This document shows, piece after piece, positions 9,167-16,636 of a stretch of 64,000 nt of DNA; the first letter of the stretch is position 1, and each line of letters starts with the position of its first letter. The translations under genes were made by a program, and so were the position numbers. The notes under the pieces were generated by a model, which was not told where the DNA came from, searched no databases, and worked only from the letters and a program-made list of their open reading frames with translations. Source of the DNA: Burkholderiales bacterium (lineage in GTDB: Bacteria; Pseudomonadota; Gammaproteobacteria; Burkholderiales; Burkholderiaceae_C); assembly GCA_947474755.1 (NCBI GenBank), contig CANJJE010000007.1, forward strand, positions 99,891-163,890. The letters run 5' to 3'.

Positions 9167-9856
9167 ATGAAATTCGCCAAAGCGATTCTTATTGCGCTGA
9201 TCCTGTCAAGCGCGGCGTGCAGCAATGCAGATCCATCCACCCCAAGGCCGAAGCCCGAGCGCTTTGCCAATGAGATTGCAGTCTTTGCCAGGCAGCAGCC
9301 TCAGAAGGGCGGCATCGTCTTCACCGGTAGCTCCAGCATTCGCGAGTGGGACACTCTGAAAGAGGACTTCCCCGGCCTGCCTGTTTTGAATCGCGGCTTT
9401 GGTGGCAGCGTGGCGAATGACCTCATCGTTCATGTTGACACCGTAGTCCTTCGCCATGAGCCGAAGGTGCTCGTCACCTACACGGGCAGCAATGACTTGA
9501 CTGCCAATCTCACGGTTCAGGAAGCCTTCGAGGACTACACGAAGTTCCTCGATCTCGTCCGCGAACGCTCGCCGAAGACGCGAGTGGTCGTGACCTCCGT
9601 GAAGATCGCCATCAAGCACCGCAGCCAGATCCATGAGGTGCATGAGCTGAATCAAAAGCTCGCCGAATGGGCCCACGACAAAAACTGGGTGCGATATGTC
9701 GACACCACCAGCTACCTCGCGGATGCCAAAGGGAAGCCCATCCGTGATTACTACGCCGATGACCTCATCCACCTCAGCCCGGCGGGCTATGTGAGGTGGA
9801 AGGAGATCCTGACTCCCGTGCTGCAAGAAGAGTGGGCCAAGGCCCATGCGGCGTGA
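9167..9856 (+). CDS. SGNH/GDSL-family esterase lipoprotein
   Basis: The 229-residue product begins with a lipoprotein signal (LILSSAAC, Cys at about residue 18), so the enzyme should sit in the cell envelope. The SGNH blocks are visible: block I GSSSIREWD (nucleophile Ser), block II Gly in NRGFGGS, block III GSND, and block V DDLIHLSPAGY with the catalytic Asp and His. Such proteins hydrolyse carboxylic or sugar esters. The base composition appears less GC-rich than the core genes, and the sequence style recalls Planctomycetes/Verrucomicrobia SGNH proteins, so transfer is possible. It has no operon partner. Confidence 0.85.
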   Translation: MKFAKAILIALILSSAACSNADPSTPRPKPERFANEIAVFARQQPQKGGIVFTGSSSIREWDTLKEDFPGLPVLNRGFGGSVANDLIVHVDTVVLRHEPKVLVTYTGSNDLTANLTVQEAFEDYTKFLDLVRERSPKTRVVVTSVKIAIKHRSQIHEVHELNQKLAEWAHDKNWVRYVDTTSYLADAKGKPIRDYYADDLIHLSPAGYVRWKEILTPVLQEEWAKAHAA

Positions 9857-9992
9857 TCTTCTCGGTGAGTCCATGAACGAGCAGATGCACTCGCAGATGC
9901 CGTCCGCCACCGCGATGTCGAAGCCCGACTTCGCAGGTGCGTCGAGCTATTGCCACGACGGCAAACTGACCGTGTATGTGTGACTGAGGCTT

Positions 9993-10095
9993 GACCGAGG
10001 CGCCGAAGCCACCGGGTCATCCCCTGCGCGTATGTCCTCCGGCCGACTACGCCGACCTCCCCCTTGATTTCGCTGCGGGGATGGCCCGGTGGCTT
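9993..10095. mobile_element. Palindromic 103-bp insertion (MITE- or REP-like)
   Basis: The parE flank reads GAGGCTT directly into the 65-bp repeat, whereas here about 103 bp intervene. The insert has a 23-bp inverted repeat: 10002-10024 pairs with 10077-10099 with one mismatch, around a 52-nt centre. The pentamer GGCTT occurs at 9988-9992 and 10091-10095, as expected for a target duplication. It encodes nothing, so it would have been moved in trans. Confidence 0.65.
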
Positions 10096-10102
10096 CGGCG
10101 GG

Positions 10103-10167
10103 TAGGGTAGGAGGCGCTCTGGACATGCTGGCCGATGGGCTGCTTCTGACCTAGGCTGCGTGAGAAC
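10103..10167 (+). repeat. 65-bp direct repeat, copy B
   Basis: This matches the 65 bp downstream of parE (3922-3986) at 63 of 65 positions. It is separated from its own copy of the parE stop-codon context (TGTGACTGAGGCTT, 9979-9992) by the palindromic insertion. Confidence 0.85.
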
Positions 10168-10380
10168 GCAGTCGGGGCGGCGAAGCGCGACGCTTCGGCG
10201 CGACACCATCGGAATCAGGGTCAACCCTGAGAGCTTGACCGCCAGCGACCCTGGTGAATGGTCCAAGGACCTGCCGACACCGCTCGACGCGACGGCCCGG
10301 GCGTCCAATCGAGGCACTTCAGGGCGTCGAAGGCCCGTCTTGGTCCTTGCCCAGGGCCTTTGAATTTCCAATGCTCTCCG

Positions 10381-10440
10381 CCCCGGTTCTGCCGTGCTCG
10401 GGGTGCCGTCCGGCAAGGAAGATGGCGTTTGAAAAGCCTA
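10381..10440 (+). repeat. 60-bp repeat shared with 12897-12957
   Basis: Both copies carry CCGGTT(C/T)TGCCGTGCTCGG, GGTGCCGTC and GGCAAGGAA, then an A-rich motif (TTTGAAAAGCC or TTTTAAAAACC) ending in CTA(C/T)CC. That last motif is also the outer end of the inverted repeats at 4745 and 7094. These look like ends of one repeat family, perhaps termini of the IS91-family elements whose transposase pieces lie nearby. Confidence 0.7.
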
Positions 10441-10583
10441 CCCGCCAACCAGCCGTCGTCCCGGTTGATCCGGATCAACTCGCGTCGACCGCCGATGCGT
10501 ATCGTCCTGTCTGGAGTCTGGTGTTCATCGCCTTGTTGCGCGATATCAGCCCGGGTCGGGCTCAATGAACAAAGGGGCATCGC

Positions 10584-11729
10584 TTGAAGCATTTTTCGAG
10601 AGTAACGCTTGCCAGCGGTTTCTTACTGGCCTCGCTGGCCGGCAATGTCGGCGCGGCCACGGACTGGGCCATTTCGGATCTCGGCTCGGCGCACAACATC
10701 ATGACCATGAGGATGAACGATCAGGGCTGGGTCATCCTGGGCCCTCGAGTTCTCAGCCCCACCGCCGGGGGCTATGCGGTGACCGAAATCCTCAATGCGC
10801 AGGGCACTTCCGGCAATCTCGATCTGTACGGAATCAACAACAGCAATACCGTGATCGGCGTTGACCAGAGCTCGGGTCTGCGACATGCCTTTTCCTGGTC
10901 GGCCGGGCACCGCACCGACCTGCCGGAGATTGCCAACTGGAACAACTACATCGCTTCCGAAGCGCGGCAGGTCAATGCCAAGGGCCAGATCATCGGCAAC
11001 ACCGGTGATGGCGCAGCGATCTGGACACCCGACGGAAGCGGCGGCTACGCCGTGGTGACGCTGAACAAGTGGAGTACGGGCAGTGCCATCAACGACCTCG
11101 GCATGGGCCTGATGAGCAATCTCAACTCGCCTACGGCGATCTTCCAGGCGGGCTACTCGAACGGCGTGACGCCCACCACCTTCATCCCGGAGCGGGACGG
11201 CTTCCGGCCGGCCGGTGCGGCGATCAACGACTCGTTCACGGTGGCCGGCGCGGCTTTTTATCAGGCGGCGGGCTACAGCTGGAACCAGGTCTATGTGTGG
11301 CAGGGCAGCACCGTGACGCCCTTGCCGGTCAGCGCCACCGCAGCCAATTGGCAGATGAATGTCGGGGCGGTCGGCGGCATCAACGAAGCCAACACCATCG
11401 TCGGTACCGGTTCCTTCGGGCCCTACGACGAGCGGGCCATGATGTGGACACCTGGTGCGCTGGGCTGGACCGAGATCGACCTGAACACCTTGAGCTACAC
11501 GGGCGCGAGCTTCGGCAAGCTGACCCAGGCCAGAGACATCAATGAACGTGGCCAGATCCTTGGCGCCGGTGACTACTTTGACAGCGCCAGCGGCCAATGG
11601 AGCCAGCATGTCTTCCTGCTCACGCCAGTGCCGGAGCCAGCCAGTTTTGCCATGCTGTTGGCGGGCCTGCTGGGGCTGGCGGGCTTGATGCGGCGACACG
11701 TGGCGCGTCAGCACACCGTCGACGCCTGA
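10584..11729 (+). CDS. PEP-CTERM exported protein with HAF-type repeats
   Basis: The 381-residue product has a cleavable signal peptide (MKHFSRVTLASGFLLASL, cleavage after about VGA at residue 24). Its C-terminal sorting tail reads VPEPASFAMLLAGLLGLAGL followed by MRR, the PEP-CTERM signal processed by exosortase/archaeosortase systems linked to exopolysaccharide export. Between them are repeats of the type GINNSNTVIG..HAFSW, INDLGMG, INEANTIVG and INERGQILG, as in HAF-repeat proteins that form beta-rich extracellular folds. No exosortase gene is in the window. Function beyond cell-surface or extracellular location is unknown. Confidence 0.85.
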   Translation: MKHFSRVTLASGFLLASLAGNVGAATDWAISDLGSAHNIMTMRMNDQGWVILGPRVLSPTAGGYAVTEILNAQGTSGNLDLYGINNSNTVIGVDQSSGLRHAFSWSAGHRTDLPEIANWNNYIASEARQVNAKGQIIGNTGDGAAIWTPDGSGGYAVVTLNKWSTGSAINDLGMGLMSNLNSPTAIFQAGYSNGVTPTTFIPERDGFRPAGAAINDSFTVAGAAFYQAAGYSWNQVYVWQGSTVTPLPVSATAANWQMNVGAVGGINEANTIVGTGSFGPYDERAMMWTPGALGWTEIDLNTLSYTGASFGKLTQARDINERGQILGAGDYFDSASGQWSQHVFLLTPVPEPASFAMLLAGLLGLAGLMRRHVARQHTVDA

Positions 11730-12037
11730 GATCGAAGCCTGCGGGTGTTGCGTCCCGTCGGCTGTCGGCATGGACCGTGCCCGGCCGCAACGTATCAGCT
11801 GGGCGTAGCTGCTCAAGCAGGTTTTAGCTACTGACCTGCCCCCAACCGCCATACCAATGTATCGGCAGGAGTCCCGGTTGAACGTGACTGGATCTCTCGT
11901 TGTTGGTTGGTTTGAGCTGTTGAGCAACGTTAGCTGCACAGGAACGAGCTAGAGGCGCAGGCGGCGGGTGAGTAGCCTGTCGAAAATGGGACGCAAAGCG
12001 ATGGGACGGCGGATGGCCGCACGACAGGGGATTCACC
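11730..12037. other. Intergenic stretch without gene
   Basis: I see no gene here. The segment starting TGACCTGCCCCCA at about 11832 resembles IS3-family ends, and GCTGCTCAAGC...TTTTAGCT at about 11808 recalls a similar string inside the IS91 remnant near 4258. Neither is strong enough to call an element. Confidence 0.5.
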
Positions 12038-12289
12038 ATGAACACGGCTGAGGGGGTGCGCAAGCTGGCGCCAGTGATCCGGGGCGGATCTACTGCGATA
12101 GCGGTGGTCTGGTTCCTGGGTGTCCTGGTTGGCGTGCTCATCGATGTAGGCTGGAGCGGACTTTTGAAGGCTTTGCCGTTAGGGGCGGTCGGCGCTGTGG
12201 TTATCGCAGCTATCGGCTACTCCGTAGCCTGGGTGCTGATGGGACTCGCGGGCGATAGGTCGCCACCTAAAGGCCCGAGCGACTGTTAG
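12038..12289 (+). CDS. Small hypothetical membrane protein
   Basis: The 83-residue product has two strongly hydrophobic segments (about residues 18-38 and 45-70) separated by a short polar turn, with a basic N-terminus and a polar tail, as for a two-helix inner-membrane protein. The frame is preceded by a weak ribosome-binding site. I recognise no family. It lies alone between a PEP-CTERM gene and transposase debris, so it could be cargo or a fragment of something larger. Confidence 0.5.
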   Translation: MNTAEGVRKLAPVIRGGSTAIAVVWFLGVLVGVLIDVGWSGLLKALPLGAVGAVVIAAIGYSVAWVLMGLAGDRSPPKGPSDC

Positions 12290-12366
12290 CAGATGTCAAC
12301 AATTCGCCCTGGGAAATGGGAAACATAAGCGAGGGGAAGTTGCATGCTTCGTGCGCGAGGCAACGC

Positions 12367-12546
12367 ATGAAACGACTGTTTCTGACTCCGATACTGCTTA
12401 TGTCGAGTCCGGCGCGGGGCCAGTCGCTCGACGCGGCTGTGGACGCATACAACCGCAAGGACTACGTGACTGCGCTGCGTGTGTTCCGGCTGGCGGCGCT
12501 GGTGCCCGGGCCGCAGCTGCACCAGATTCGTTTGGTGTCGGCGTAA
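12367..12546 (+). pseudogene. Truncated Sel1/TPR-like secreted protein
   Basis: The start encodes MKRLFLTPILLMSSPARGQ, a signal peptide, followed by SLDAAVDAYNRKDYVTALR, the beginning of a Sel1/TPR-like helical repeat. At about 12490, inside LAAL, the frame passes into IS91-family transposase sequence (LAALVPGPQLHQIR) and stops soon after. The real gene would have gone on through several repeats, so it was cut by an insertion or deletion at that point. An upstream start at 12316 is possible. Confidence 0.6.
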
Positions 12547-12655
12547 CTTCGCTGCGCGAAGTGAGCGGACCCCCGCTGCGCGAACCACGGCGTGCTGGCC
12601 CCCAACGCCAGGCTGCGCGCACTGGTGGTGCCGCAAGGGCCCGAGGCCAAGCGCT
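12490..12655 (+). pseudogene. IS91-family transposase, middle fragment
   Basis: LAALVPGPQLHQIR followed, after about 50 bp of GC-rich insert with a small hairpin, by HGVLAPNARLRALVVPQGPEA is the central part of an IS801/IS1294-type transposase. It is the part missing from the remnant at 4152-4486. The reading frame is broken by the insert. The next 400 bp, up to the PEP-CTERM gene at 13066, contain no gene, only the repeat at 12897-12957 and a doubled TTTRAAAARCCTATCCYCGG motif. Confidence 0.75.
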
Positions 12656-12896
12656 GCAGACGGTTTGACGATTTCGATCCCCCGCTGTTCAAGCGGCCCG
12701 GCACGCAGGGCCGCTGGGAGTTGGCTGCGTCCGGGTGGCCACAGGGCCGATGGAAACGGCCTGGCGACAAAGGGTCACCCGTCGATGGCCGCCGGACAGG
12801 TGCATTTCGGCTGGGCCAACCCCGCCCGTCCACGCCCAACAGATCTCAGCCTGCATCCAAAGACAGGGTCAAGGCGCTTCGGGCGCTGAGTTCCTC

Positions 12897-12957
12897 CCCG
12901 GTTTTGCCGTGCTCGGGGTGCCGTCAGGCAAGGAATAGGGCGTTTTAAAAACCTATC
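12897..12957 (+). repeat. 60-bp repeat shared with 10381-10440
   Basis: Second copy of the repeat described at 10381. It is followed at once by another copy of its terminal motif (TTTGAAAAGCCTATCCTCGG, about 12963-12982). Confidence 0.7.
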
Positions 12958-13065
12958 CCCGGTTTGAAAAGCCTATCCTCGGGCTGCTGCAACTGTGGCA
13001 CGGCGATAGCCGCGTCCGCCGCCCGACGGCCAGGCCTCTGATCACCGCACCACCGGAGAACGCCC

Positions 13066-14154
13066 ATGACCCGCCGTCCTTGCCCGTCTGCCCTTGCCCT
13101 GCTGCTGGCCGCCCTGGGCAGCCTGCCGGCCCAGGCGCTGACCGAGAACAGCGTCAACGTGTCGAGCCGTGCCTTCGCCCCTACGCTCGATGGCGTGGGC
13201 ATGCGCAACGAGGTCTCCCGCAACGACGCGGGCGCGGCGCCCATTGCGCTGAGCACCGACACCGGCCCGCAGTCGGGGCAGCGCGAACCGGTGTTGGCCT
13301 TTGACGGCAAATGCGTGGTGATTGCGACCGGCGCCCCCTGCCAAGGCGACGAAGCCCCGCTGACCACCCAAACGGTGCTGGACGGCAGCAAGCCGGTGGT
13401 GGTCCGGGAGGGCACGTTCGGCGTTGGCAATGCCAGCGCCTATGCGCGCGACGGCCGGGTCGGCGCCAAGGCGTCGTCGCTGGTGTCGACCGGCATGAGC
13501 CACGCCACCATCGACCGCGCCAACCCGGGCCGGTCGGTCCCCGGCAAGCTGTACTCCACCGGCAGCGCCAGCGCCAGCGCCGGTGCCTCCACGCGCCACA
13601 CCAACACCCTGCAAGGGCCGGCGGGCGGCGTGGCCACCATCACCCTCAGCGGCGTGGCCTCCAGCAGCCTGTTCATCAACAGCACCCCCGGCCTGGGCAA
13701 CACAGCCAGCCTGTCGATGGAGGTGCAAGGCAGCGCGGCACCCGCTGGCCAGCGCTGCAACAACCTGAACCTGGGGTGTGTGGCCTCGTTCGGCTACGGC
13801 CGCTTTGCCGACCCGGGCAGCATCGGGCCCATCGTGCAGGGGGTCGAACACCGCAGCTTTGCCATCAGCTTCCAGGCCCGTACCGGCGACATCGTCTCGC
13901 TGCTGGCTTATGTCGGCGCGAACACCAGCAACACCGGCACGGCCGATGCGTCGCACACGCTGAGCATTGACGAGATCACCTTGAGCAGCGGCTTCGGGTT
14001 CACCGATGAATCGGCCTTCGTGCGCAACGGCAACCGCTATGCGTTTGCCGCCGCCGCCGTGCCCGAGCCAGCCAGCGCGGCCCTGCTGCTGGCCGGCCTG
14101 CTGGCGGTTGCGGGGCGGGCGCGTTTCAGACGATCTGGTCCTCGGGCTTGCTGA
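13066..14154 (+). CDS. PEP-CTERM exported protein
   Basis: A 362-residue secreted protein with a signal peptide (about residues 1-25, ending AQA) and a Ser/Asn/Gly-rich body typical of extracellular beta proteins. The PEP-CTERM sorting tail reads VPEPASAALLLAGLLAVAG, then RARFRR. A GGAG lies seven bases before the ATG. The natural C-terminus may have been altered: the last few codons (SGPRAC) overlap, on the opposite strand, the stop region of a broken Anbu gene fragment, so the junction at about 14126 probably replaced the original stop. The sorting signal itself is complete, so the protein may still work. Confidence 0.8.
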   Translation: MTRRPCPSALALLLAALGSLPAQALTENSVNVSSRAFAPTLDGVGMRNEVSRNDAGAAPIALSTDTGPQSGQREPVLAFDGKCVVIATGAPCQGDEAPLTTQTVLDGSKPVVVREGTFGVGNASAYARDGRVGAKASSLVSTGMSHATIDRANPGRSVPGKLYSTGSASASAGASTRHTNTLQGPAGGVATITLSGVASSSLFINSTPGLGNTASLSMEVQGSAAPAGQRCNNLNLGCVASFGYGRFADPGSIGPIVQGVEHRSFAISFQARTGDIVSLLAYVGANTSNTGTADASHTLSIDEITLSSGFGFTDESAFVRNGNRYAFAAAAVPEPASAALLLAGLLAVAGRARFRRSGPRAC

Positions 14155-14278
14155 TCTTGCCCGTCGGCGCATGACGCGCGCTGGGCGCCAGCGGGTGCTC
14201 GGCGACGCTGCCGTCCCACACCGGGTCGGCGATGCCCTCGAACACCTCGCGCAGGCGCTGGCCCCAGGTGTTGTGGAA
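14126..14278 (-). pseudogene. C-terminal fragment of an Anbu proteasome-type protease gene
   Basis: On the minus strand, WGQRLREVFEGIADPVW and SARHAPTGKI, ending KPEDQIV and a stop, match the last 50 residues of the intact Anbu protein of this window ([34 protein letters not shown]). Only about 150 bp remain and there is no start or catalytic part. It differs enough from the intact gene to be an old or foreign copy. It abuts the end of a PEP-CTERM gene. Confidence 0.8.
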
Positions 14279-14359
14279 CGACCCTCTCCCAAGATTTCGA
14301 ACCGTTCGGCAACAGAACGACCGGCATGATGAAGGCCCCCAAGGGGCCAGGAGCATGTG

Positions 14360-14478
14360 GTGAGGAAGAGCAAGTTCACTGACGATCGGATCGTGTTTGC
14401 GCTCAAGCAAGCCGAACTCGGTATCGGCGTCGAGGAGGTGTGCCGCAAGATGGGCATCAGCGACGCTGACCTTCTATG
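14360..14478 (+). pseudogene. IS3-family transposase OrfA fragment
   Basis: From GTG 14360 the frame gives VRKSKFTDDRIVFALKQAEL then GIGVEEVCRKMGISDA, the N-terminal helix-turn-helix of IS3-family (IS407-like) OrfA. The expected TFY follows only after a one-base frame change, and then the sequence passes directly into the parE 3' copy. Everything else of the element is missing. Confidence 0.75.
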
Positions 14479-14480
14479 CA

Positions 14481-14568
14481 CTGACCAGGCTGATGGGCAA
14501 GGACAAGGGCTAGGCGCAGGCGCGACTTGATGGCGCTGCATGGCGATGAAGTCGATGTGGATGTGTGA
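14481..14568 (+). pseudogene. Duplicated 3' end of parE
   Basis: About 88 bp repeat the end of parE: CTGACCA(A/G)GCTGATGGGCAA, then GGCGCAGGCGCGAC, CTGCATGGCGATGAAGTCGA, and the stop followed by CTGA(G/T)GCTT. There are two 3-bp indels relative to parE and an in-frame TAG. No other part of parE is here. The following 320 bp (14569-14891) hold no gene I can recognise. Confidence 0.85.
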
Positions 14569-14891
14569 CTGATGCTTGGCTTCGTCGGGTGGTGTGGCTG
14601 TGAAGGGTTCCGGACATCCGGACTGCGAAACACGTGGTGCCATCCCGACCAGACCGATGGAGCGCTCTGCGCAGCGAAAAAGACCCTGGGCCTTCGAACC
14701 GCCGCCACGCAGTCTTTCGTCATCAACAACGTTCTGCTCCACCTGTCGTCGTTCGGAGCACACAGCGCCGATCCGGCCGGTAGTTGATTCCTGGCCCTCT
14801 CCTCTTGGCTGCAGAATCGCCGCGCGACGTGCTGTGCGACCAAGGTGGCCGTCGCCCGGACACTGCTTGCCCGGGTTTCGACCATGAGGGA

Positions 14892-15815
14892 TCAGGCTTC
14901 AGCCACCAATCGCTCGGCCAGATCCCGGGCCTGGTCGTGCCATATCGGGTCATCCCGCAGATCGATCTGCGCGCCCCGGGCGAGCGCTGTACGCCAGGGC
15001 ACGGGGCTGGGCAGCAGGCAGAGTGTCAGCACGTAACGCGGTCCGCGGTGCGGCGTGAGGCCGCTGTGCAGCACCCGTGCTGGCTGCAACAGCACCGCAT
15101 CGCCCGCGCGCGGATGGTGGTCATAGGCGCTGAGCGGCCGACCTGCGAGAGCGGAGAGTCGTTCGAGGGAGCCGGTGCGTCGCCGCCCGCGTGCGAACAC
15201 GTACCCGCTCTTAGCCACTGCCTCGCTGGCGGCGAGATCGAGGTAGGCCGTGCCGCCGCCGTGTTCCTCGTAGTCGTTCAGGTACACCAGCAGCTTGAGA
15301 TGGGCGCGCGGCCCCTTGTCGCAGTGCCACATGAAGGACACCGAGGCCGGCGCATCGCTCGGCGCGGTGCGTGACAGGGTGTACCAGTAGACGAAGTACT
15401 CGCTGCCGAAGTACTCAAGGCAGTGCTCGTCCACCGTCGGAGTCAGCGCCGCCTGCAGCAGGTCGCTGACCAGTGCCGAGTCGTCGAGGTCGTAACCCTC
15501 AAGCTTGGCGGAATCGCGCTTCAGACGGGCCACTTCCTGCTCGCCACTGACCGCAGCAAGCAACTCGAATGCGCGGTTCGCTGTCATCACTTGCAAGGCG
15601 GTGAAACCTTCGCTCACCACCGGACCCGGCGTCGCGCGAACTGGCAGCGGACGGCGCAGCTCGGCGCGGCAATGAGCATGCCATGCGCCGTAGCCGCGCT
15701 GCTCGTCGAACTCACCGAACACCCGCGCCACGCGCGCGGGATCAAGGTCTGGCTCCAGCCAGTGCCTGAGCTTGCGCAGCAGGATGGTGGGACCGTGTCG
15801 GTTCAGGGGAATCAT
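14892..15815 (-). CDS. Fe(II)/2-oxoglutarate-dependent oxygenase-like protein
   Basis: The 307-residue protein carries the jelly-roll iron site in order: MWHCDKG (HxD), a GGGTAYLDL strand, then RVLHSGLTPHRGPRYVLTL with the distal His and the Arg that would bind 2-oxoglutarate. Such enzymes hydroxylate proteins, sugars or small molecules, and the substrate here is unknown. The start at 15815 (MIPLNRHG) is preferred; two upstream in-frame ATGs are possible. It stands alone at the parC side of the island, downstream of an IS91-type remnant. Confidence 0.75.
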   Translation of the reverse strand: MIPLNRHGPTILLRKLRHWLEPDLDPARVARVFGEFDEQRGYGAWHAHCRAELRRPLPVRATPGPVVSEGFTALQVMTANRAFELLAAVSGEQEVARLKRDSAKLEGYDLDDSALVSDLLQAALTPTVDEHCLEYFGSEYFVYWYTLSRTAPSDAPASVSFMWHCDKGPRAHLKLLVYLNDYEEHGGGTAYLDLAASEAVAKSGYVFARGRRRTGSLERLSALAGRPLSAYDHHPRAGDAVLLQPARVLHSGLTPHRGPRYVLTLCLLPSPVPWRTALARGAQIDLRDDPIWHDQARDLAERLVAEA

Positions 15816-16009
15816 TCCGCAGGAAAGCATACGGGTTTTAAGTGTCCGCAGCAACGCCCAGGTGCGTCATGCGGGCCGTACTGCGACCGTGCGGCGGCCG
15901 CCTGAAGTGCAAAGACTGTGTGCCGACGGCCTTGCGTTGTGCTGATCCGGCAGGTGATTGGCCGTTTGCATGGGGCGGGCGAAGTGCTCCCGCCTCGCGC
16001 TACCAACCC

Positions 16010-16320
16010 CTGTGCAGTGGCTGCGGATGCAGCTTGAGGCGGCTGGCGATCTTCTCGGTGGCCGCATGACCGGCAAGAACCTGCGGCGCTTGCAACTGAA
16101 GGCCAGCCGCTTGTCGTGACCGCAGTCGCCGCAGCGCAGCCTCAGGAAGTCGTGGGCCAGGATGGCTTATTCCAGGAAGGCGTCGAACTCGTCCTTGATG
16201 AAGAGCGGCAGCTCGGCTCCGGTGTTGGTCTCGGTGCGGGCGACGAAGCTGGCCGCATGCTGCTGCACGCCGCGGTACAGCGTGGTCTGCTCCGGGTGAT
16301 GCTGCTCGAAGCGGATCGTG
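16010..16320 (-). pseudogene. IS91-family transposase, N-terminal fragment
   Basis: On the minus strand, RFEQHHPEQTTLYRGVQQH, LPLFIKDEFDAFLE, a stop (TAA at 16169-16167), then AILAHDFLRLRCGDCGHDKR and LAFSCKRRRF match the N-terminal zinc-binding region of IS801/IS1294-type transposases. The stop and a later frame change kill it. It is inverted relative to the other IS91 pieces. The rest of 15816-16636 shows no gene. Confidence 0.8.
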
Positions 16321-16636
16321 GCGCCGTCCGGCACCCTCTGGGGTGGGGTCGGCCAACGGCTTGCACACGGGGCTCCTGAGGCAGTGAGCTCGCACGGTCT
16401 CAAGCCGTGCTGCGCGCAACGATCGTCCTGTCGGGTGCCTACACTCACGCGACTCACCCCGCGCCGCCGGCAGCGTCAGCTGGCCAGGTAGCCGCCGGTC
16501 GTCAGTCGTCGCCGATGGCCGAAATCGGACGGTGACGATATCGATGACCTCCGGTCCGCCCCGCAGACCGCGAACACCCGAGTGCCCGGCCGGCCTGATC
16601 GCGCGCCGACACCTGCCTGAGCTACACAATCTCCGC

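Larger units (their letters stand above)
9857..10583. other. Repeat-filled intergenic stretch, no intact gene
   Basis: This 727-bp stretch contains a palindromic insertion (9993-10095), the second copy of the parE-flank repeat (10103-10167) and a shared 60-bp repeat (10381-10440). A 36-codon frame at 9873-9983 ends in VYV and its stop is followed by CTGAGGCTT, exactly as after parE. It has no recognisable homologue and I do not call it a gene. Confidence 0.6.

Noticed and set aside
9873..9983. 36-codon frame ending in VYV before the palindromic insertion
   Set aside because: It has no homology that I can see and is too short; only its stop-codon context, shared with parE, is notable.
14334..14348. 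GGCCCC/GGGGCC hairpin before the IS3 OrfA fragment
   Set aside because: A short GC palindrome in a GC-rich genome; there is no T-tract and nothing supports a terminator or an element end.
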